Below are positions 5,227 to 8,036 of a stretch of 8,036 bases of DNA, piece after piece. The notes beneath the pieces were generated by a model, which worked only from the letters and a program-made list of their open reading frames with translations, was not told where the DNA came from and did no database searches. The position numbers were made by a program, and so were the translations under genes. Origin of the DNA: Candidatus Brevefilum sp. (lineage in GTDB: Bacteria > Chloroflexota > Anaerolineae > Anaerolineales > Anaerolineaceae). The first letter of the stretch is position 1. The number at the start of each line of letters is the position of its first letter. Location of the stretch: the NCBI GenBank assembly GCA_007135845.1, contig SLIC01000176.1:1-8036 (forward strand), written 5' to 3'.

Positions 5227-5715
5227 TTATTTGTTTTTTGATTTACCTTCGATCACATTCGTCTTTCCCTCACCTTTAATGGCAATCCGGCGGGGTTTGA
5301 CCTCTTCCTTCTTGGGAAGGTGGATCTTGAGCACACCGTTTTCGGTTTCTGCCTGGATGTTTTCGACATCCACCGAACCGGGCATCGAGATGGTGCGTGA
5401 GAAGGTGCCGTAGCGGCGCTCGCGTAAGTGATAGCGGCCTTCCTCTTCTTCTTCACGTTCCTCTGTTACTTCACCTTTGATGGAAAGATTGTTGTCTGTG
5501 TAGGTGATCTCAATATTGTCGGGATCAATCCCGGCCACATCTGCCTTGACGATAAATTCTTCATCGTTTTCAACCACGTCGAGGGGCATGCGCAGGTTCA
5601 GCGGCTCGCCAAAACCCATTTCACCATCATCGTATAGATTGCCCAGCATGCGCTCCATGGCGCGGTTCCAGGAAAGCATTTCACGAATGGGATCACGTCG
5701 AGTTAAGTTAGCCAT
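5227..5715 (-). CDS. Small heat-shock protein, Hsp20/alpha-crystallin family
   Basis: This ATP-independent holdase chaperone binds unfolding proteins in the cytoplasm and forms oligomers. From the 5715 ATG it has 162 residues, normal for bacterial sHSPs. Residues 1-41 are the variable N-terminal arm (LTRRDPIREML, FGEPLN). The alpha-crystallin domain spans about 42-136, from MPLDVVENDEEF through VKADVAGID (57-65) to the signature GVLKIHLPK (127-135). The C-terminal tail carries the IxI motif (Ile144-Ala-Ile146), which docks into neighbouring subunits, then a Lys-rich end. An acidic run (EEREEEEEG) lies in the loop before the dimerisation strand. GGAGG is 5 bp before this start; the Met four codons earlier would place that site inside the gene. 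It is probably monocistronic. I find no CIRCE element upstream. Confidence 0.95.
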   Translation of the reverse strand: MANLTRRDPIREMLSWNRAMERMLGNLYDDGEMGFGEPLNLRMPLDVVENDEEFIVKADVAGIDPDNIEITYTDNNLSIKGEVTEEREEEEEGRYHLRERRYGTFSRTISMPGSVDVENIQAETENGVLKIHLPKKEEVKPRRIAIKGEGKTNVIEGKSKNK

Positions 5716-5720
5716 TTTTT

Positions 5721-5725
5721 CCTCC
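5721..5725 (-). promoter_or_regulatory. Ribosome-binding site deciding the hsp20 start
   Basis: GGAGG on the minus strand is 5 bp upstream of the ATG at 5715-5713. An in-frame ATG at 5727-5725 directly abuts this site and has no Shine-Dalgarno of its own, so the downstream Met is preferred. Confidence 0.75.
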
Positions 5726-5795
5726 ATTTATCTTGAGTTTTGATTTCACCCATAATTTAAAGGAAAAATATAAGATTGTCATCAAAGGTGTATAA

Positions 5796-5815
5796 GCAAT
5801 TTGTTAAAATATTGC
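5796..5815. promoter_or_regulatory. Short dyad upstream of hsp20, possible operator
   Basis: GCAAT (5796-5800) and ATTGC (5811-5815) are inverted around a 10-base AT-rich spacer, 81 bp upstream of the hsp20 start codon. The surrounding 5728-5860 stretch is strongly AT-rich and must hold the hsp20 promoter, but no clear -35/-10 pair stands out. This could be a regulator site or chance. Confidence 0.2.
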
Positions 5816-5876
5816 CTGATTGGGATATGTGGGATTCACAACTTGAATTATGAGAATTGAGAATACTGTGCCCAGT

Positions 5877-6674
5877 TCAGATCTTTTCTACCACCCAAAA
5901 ATGGGATAAACCGAAAATACGCAGTGGTGTCTTCTCCATCCATTGCAAGATACCACGCAAGACCTTCCCAAGGCGCGGCCAGCGGGCGATGATATTGTCG
6001 TAGGCGCCGAAAATAATCGTGCGATGAACAAAGCGGATTGGCAAGCCTGTAAACAAGCGTTCCAGGTCCCAGCGGGTATAGACGTTTACATGGGGCGCCA
6101 GGCGATCACGCCAGATGCGCGGCAGGTAGTTGATCATGATAATGTTTCCAAAATGATACTTACCCCGCCAATAGAAACCATGGGTTTCGAATGGATAGCC
6201 CCGGTTGGGGCAGAACAGCACCAGGCGTCCGCCCGGCTTAAGGCTGCGGATGATCTCGCGTATGGTCTCACGGTCATCCTGGACGTGTTCCAAAACCTCG
6301 TGGCTCAGGACGAGGTCAAAGCTTTCTGTCGGAAAGGGGAGGGCTTCACCAACGGCGTTGACCAGCTGTTCAGAGCGCGTTTTTGCAGCTTGCAGGCGCT
6401 CAAATTCAATATCCAAACCGATAACCTGCTGGGCTTTCTTCTCATTGCTACCTTTTGGAAGGGCAAGGTGGTCGAGGTACATACCCACGCCGCACCCATC
6501 CACCAGGATGGTGCCTGCTGCGCGCTGGCCAGCAGCCTCCTGGATCAACGCCAAACGACGCTGCTGTCCATCCCGCCAGACGTATGAGGGCTCACCGCGC
6601 AGGGCGGCTTTGTCCCCAAAACGTTCATTTGAGGCAGGTTCATGCATTATCGTTTCCATTTTTTCAGGGGGCAT
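5877..6674 (-). CDS. Class I SAM-dependent methyltransferase
   Basis: This 265-residue protein has a Rossmann methyltransferase core of the Methyltransf_11 type. Motif I is VDGCGVG at 58-64, the acidic end of strand 2 is GLDIE with Asp88, motif II/III is GEALPFPTESFDLVLS at 109-124 with HEVLEHV (125-131), and the post-core block is LKPGGRLVLFCPN (145-157). The C-terminal third (about 160-265) is aromatic and basic (HGFYWRGKYHFG, PHVNVYTRWDLERLF). It resembles methyltransferases acting on lipids, quinone-like or glycan precursors, but the substrate cannot be told. No membrane segment is certain. The start at 6674 is 3 bp after the upstream kinase stop, with GGAG spaced 6 bp from the ATG inside the kinase's last codons, so translation is probably coupled. 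A later Met (Met6 or Met10) is possible. No terminator is obvious after the stop. Confidence 0.85.
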   Translation of the reverse strand: MPPEKMETIMHEPASNERFGDKAALRGEPSYVWRDGQQRRLALIQEAAGQRAAGTILVDGCGVGMYLDHLALPKGSNEKKAQQVIGLDIEFERLQAAKTRSEQLVNAVGEALPFPTESFDLVLSHEVLEHVQDDRETIREIIRSLKPGGRLVLFCPNRGYPFETHGFYWRGKYHFGNIIMINYLPRIWRDRLAPHVNVYTRWDLERLFTGLPIRFVHRTIIFGAYDNIIARWPRLGKVLRGILQWMEKTPLRIFGLSHFWVVEKI

Positions 6675-6677
6675 TCC

Positions 6678-8036
6678 TTACTCCAGCACCGAATTGTCGA
6701 TATCCCGGACATAGGGAACCCAGACCATAATGGTGGTGCCCTCACCAGGCTCGGTGGTGATCTCCAGGTCGCCGCCGACATTCCGGGCGCGGGTTTGCAT
6801 GTTCGAAATGCCGTGCCCGAGGGTCAATTGCACTTTTTTCAGGTCAAACCCACGACCGTCATCCTGAACTTCCATCAAGACCCGGTTTGGGGTTGCCCAC
6901 ACCAACACCTCGACCTTTTTTGCCCGGGCGTGCTTGGCGACATTTGCCAGCGATTCCTGGCAGATGTGGAAGAGGGCAATGGCCTGGGGGTCGGGTAATT
7001 CCGTCAGCCCATTGGAGGGGCCGCTTAGGGAGGCTTCGACAAGTGAATTGGCCTGGAATTCCTTGAGCAGGCGTTGCAGACCGTCCATCAGGTTCTCTTC
7101 GTATAACTGACGAGGGCGCATGTCCATGATGAAGGCGCGCAGGTCACGGATGGTGCTGTTGAGGTCTTCAATAGACTGATCAATGCGGTTGCGGGTTTGG
7201 GTGGGTTCTTCACTTAACAACAAACGGGCATGCTCCAGAGTCAGACCCACCGCGTAAATGGATTGGATGATCCCATCATGCAGGTCCATCCCAATGCGCT
7301 CCCGTTCCTCCAGGACTGCCAGGCGACGTCCCTGGATGTTGAGACGAATGTTTTCAATGGTGGTGCCGACCCAGGAGGCAATGGAGGAGAGCAGCTGCTG
7401 ATCCATGGCATCCAGGGGTTCTTCACGGCTGAGGGCAATGCTTAACACCCCCAAAACCTCGCTGCGGCTGGTCAGCGGGAAGCAGGCAATTTGTTGGATG
7501 CCGGCATCGATCAGATCCCGATTCCTGAGAAAGGGGTCATGTCGATAGGGCAGGCTGACGATCGACGGGTGACCGCTGCGGGCTGTCCTGGCAATTAAGC
7601 CGCCTTTGGCGTTGAATCGTGACTGGGTCCACAGGGGTTGATCGCCTTGATAGAGTACTTTAGACAGTGTGTGCGGGTCTTCCTCGTTTAGGTATACCTC
7701 GCCGATATCGACATTAAAGTAATTGATGACCCGATTGAGTGCAATTTTGAGCAGCTCGTCCAGCTCAGTGATTGATGCCAGGACGGAGGCCAGGTTATTG
7801 AGCAATGCCAGGTCCTGGTTGCGCCGGGTCAGGGTGCGGTCTCTATCATGCAGTTCCTGGTAGGAGCGTGCATTTGATATGGCAACGGCTGCGTATGCTG
7901 CCAGGGTTTCAATGACGCGCTCGTCATCGGTGGTAAAGGCCTCTGCTTCGAATCTGCCAGTTAGGTAGATTTGACCCAACCTGCGTTTGCCCAGGCGGAT
8001 CGGCACACACATTAACGCGGTCATCTGTGCTGCGTC
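6678..8036 (-). CDS. GAF-domain sensor histidine kinase, NarL/DegS type (5' end outside window)
   Basis: This is a partial cytoplasmic-type sensor kinase. The frame stays open to the window edge, so the visible Met at 8024 is probably internal. Numbering from that Met, about 1-55 is the end of a first GAF domain (FEAEAFTTDDERVIETLAAYAAVAISNA). Next comes a short helical linker, a complete second GAF domain at about 75-228, then HisKA_3 with ERERIGMDLHDGIIQSIYAVGL (split around 240-261; phospho-acceptor His249), and HATPase_c with QESLANVAKHA (N-box, Asn361), DDGRGFD (G1, 388-394) and GHGISNMQ (G2, 403-410). Such kinases phosphorylate NarL/FixJ-type response regulators. No regulator gene lies beside it in the window. 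GAF domains could sense small molecules, redox or cyclic nucleotides; no heme or Fe-S Cys pattern is visible. The methyltransferase gene follows after 3 bp. Confidence 0.92.
   Translation of the reverse strand, partial: DAAQMTALMCVPIRLGKRRLGQIYLTGRFEAEAFTTDDERVIETLAAYAAVAISNARSYQELHDRDRTLTRRNQDLALLNNLASVLASITELDELLKIALNRVINYFNVDIGEVYLNEEDPHTLSKVLYQGDQPLWTQSRFNAKGGLIARTARSGHPSIVSLPYRHDPFLRNRDLIDAGIQQIACFPLTSRSEVLGVLSIALSREEPLDAMDQQLLSSIASWVGTTIENIRLNIQGRRLAVLEERERIGMDLHDGIIQSIYAVGLTLEHARLLLSEEPTQTRNRIDQSIEDLNSTIRDLRAFIMDMRPRQLYEENLMDGLQRLLKEFQANSLVEASLSGPSNGLTELPDPQAIALFHICQESLANVAKHARAKKVEVLVWATPNRVLMEVQDDGRGFDLKKVQLTLGHGISNMQTRARNVGGDLEITTEPGEGTTIMVWVPYVRDIDNSVLE

Noticed and set aside
5716..5727. 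An hsp20 start four codons upstream at 5727
   Set aside because: That ATG overlaps the GGAGG site that serves the 5715 start, and it has no ribosome site of its own.
5943..6587. A 214-residue open frame opposite the methyltransferase gene
   Set aside because: The opposite strand carries all methyltransferase motifs in order. The antisense product matches no family I know.
1..8036. tRNA, rRNA or phage/defence genes
   Set aside because: I found no tRNA-like cloverleaf, rRNA segment, integrase, toxin-antitoxin pair, nuclease or reverse transcriptase on either strand. The coding regions are housekeeping or metabolic types.

Overview
The window looks like a piece of a mid-GC bacterial chromosome. 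The closest fit I can infer is an Anaerolineae-like member of the Chloroflexota, probably an anaerobe or from an anaerobic community. The basis is the gene mix: a ferredoxin-fused nitroreductase, a URO-D/methyltransferase-family paralogue, a GAF-containing NarL-type histidine kinase and a small heat-shock protein. REP/MITE-like G-rich repeats also litter the non-coding DNA. The taxonomic call is weak because there is no marker gene here.

Layout: (1) 1-522 has no gene. It holds three G-rich-ended repeat units, each exactly 93 bp. Two are direct copies and one is inverted, sharing the ends but not the core. Two smaller palindromic elements follow, next to the end of the first gene. (2) 523-4060 is a minus-strand three-gene cluster, transcribed pepT (peptidase T), then a URO-D-family protein, then a ferredoxin-nitroreductase, with gaps of 25 and 81 bp. 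(3) 4061-4303 is a divergent intergenic region made largely of short tandem repeats: about four 7-bp units, a perfect central hairpin, and four 15-bp units of similar motif in the opposite orientation. (4) 4304-5170 on the plus strand is a membrane-anchored glutaminyl-peptide cyclotransferase, ended by a terminator hairpin shared with the convergent gene. (5) 5227-5715 on the minus strand is a small heat-shock protein (Hsp20). (6) 5877-8036 on the minus strand is a histidine kinase, cut by the window edge, followed 3 bp later by a SAM-dependent methyltransferase.

How the genes may work together: PepT trims tripeptides in the cytoplasm. The cyclotransferase caps N-terminal Gln as pyroglutamate outside the membrane. 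They share a divergent control region, so a peptide-related link is possible but unproven. The URO-D-like protein and the ferredoxin-nitroreductase look like a methyl-transfer and redox pair of unknown substrate. The kinase and methyltransferase look translationally coupled, but no response regulator is visible. Most genes are recognisable family members. The least explained parts are the 93-bp repeat trio, the repeat-built pepT leader and the pepT/URO-D/nitroreductase operon. I see no clear new defence or mobile system.
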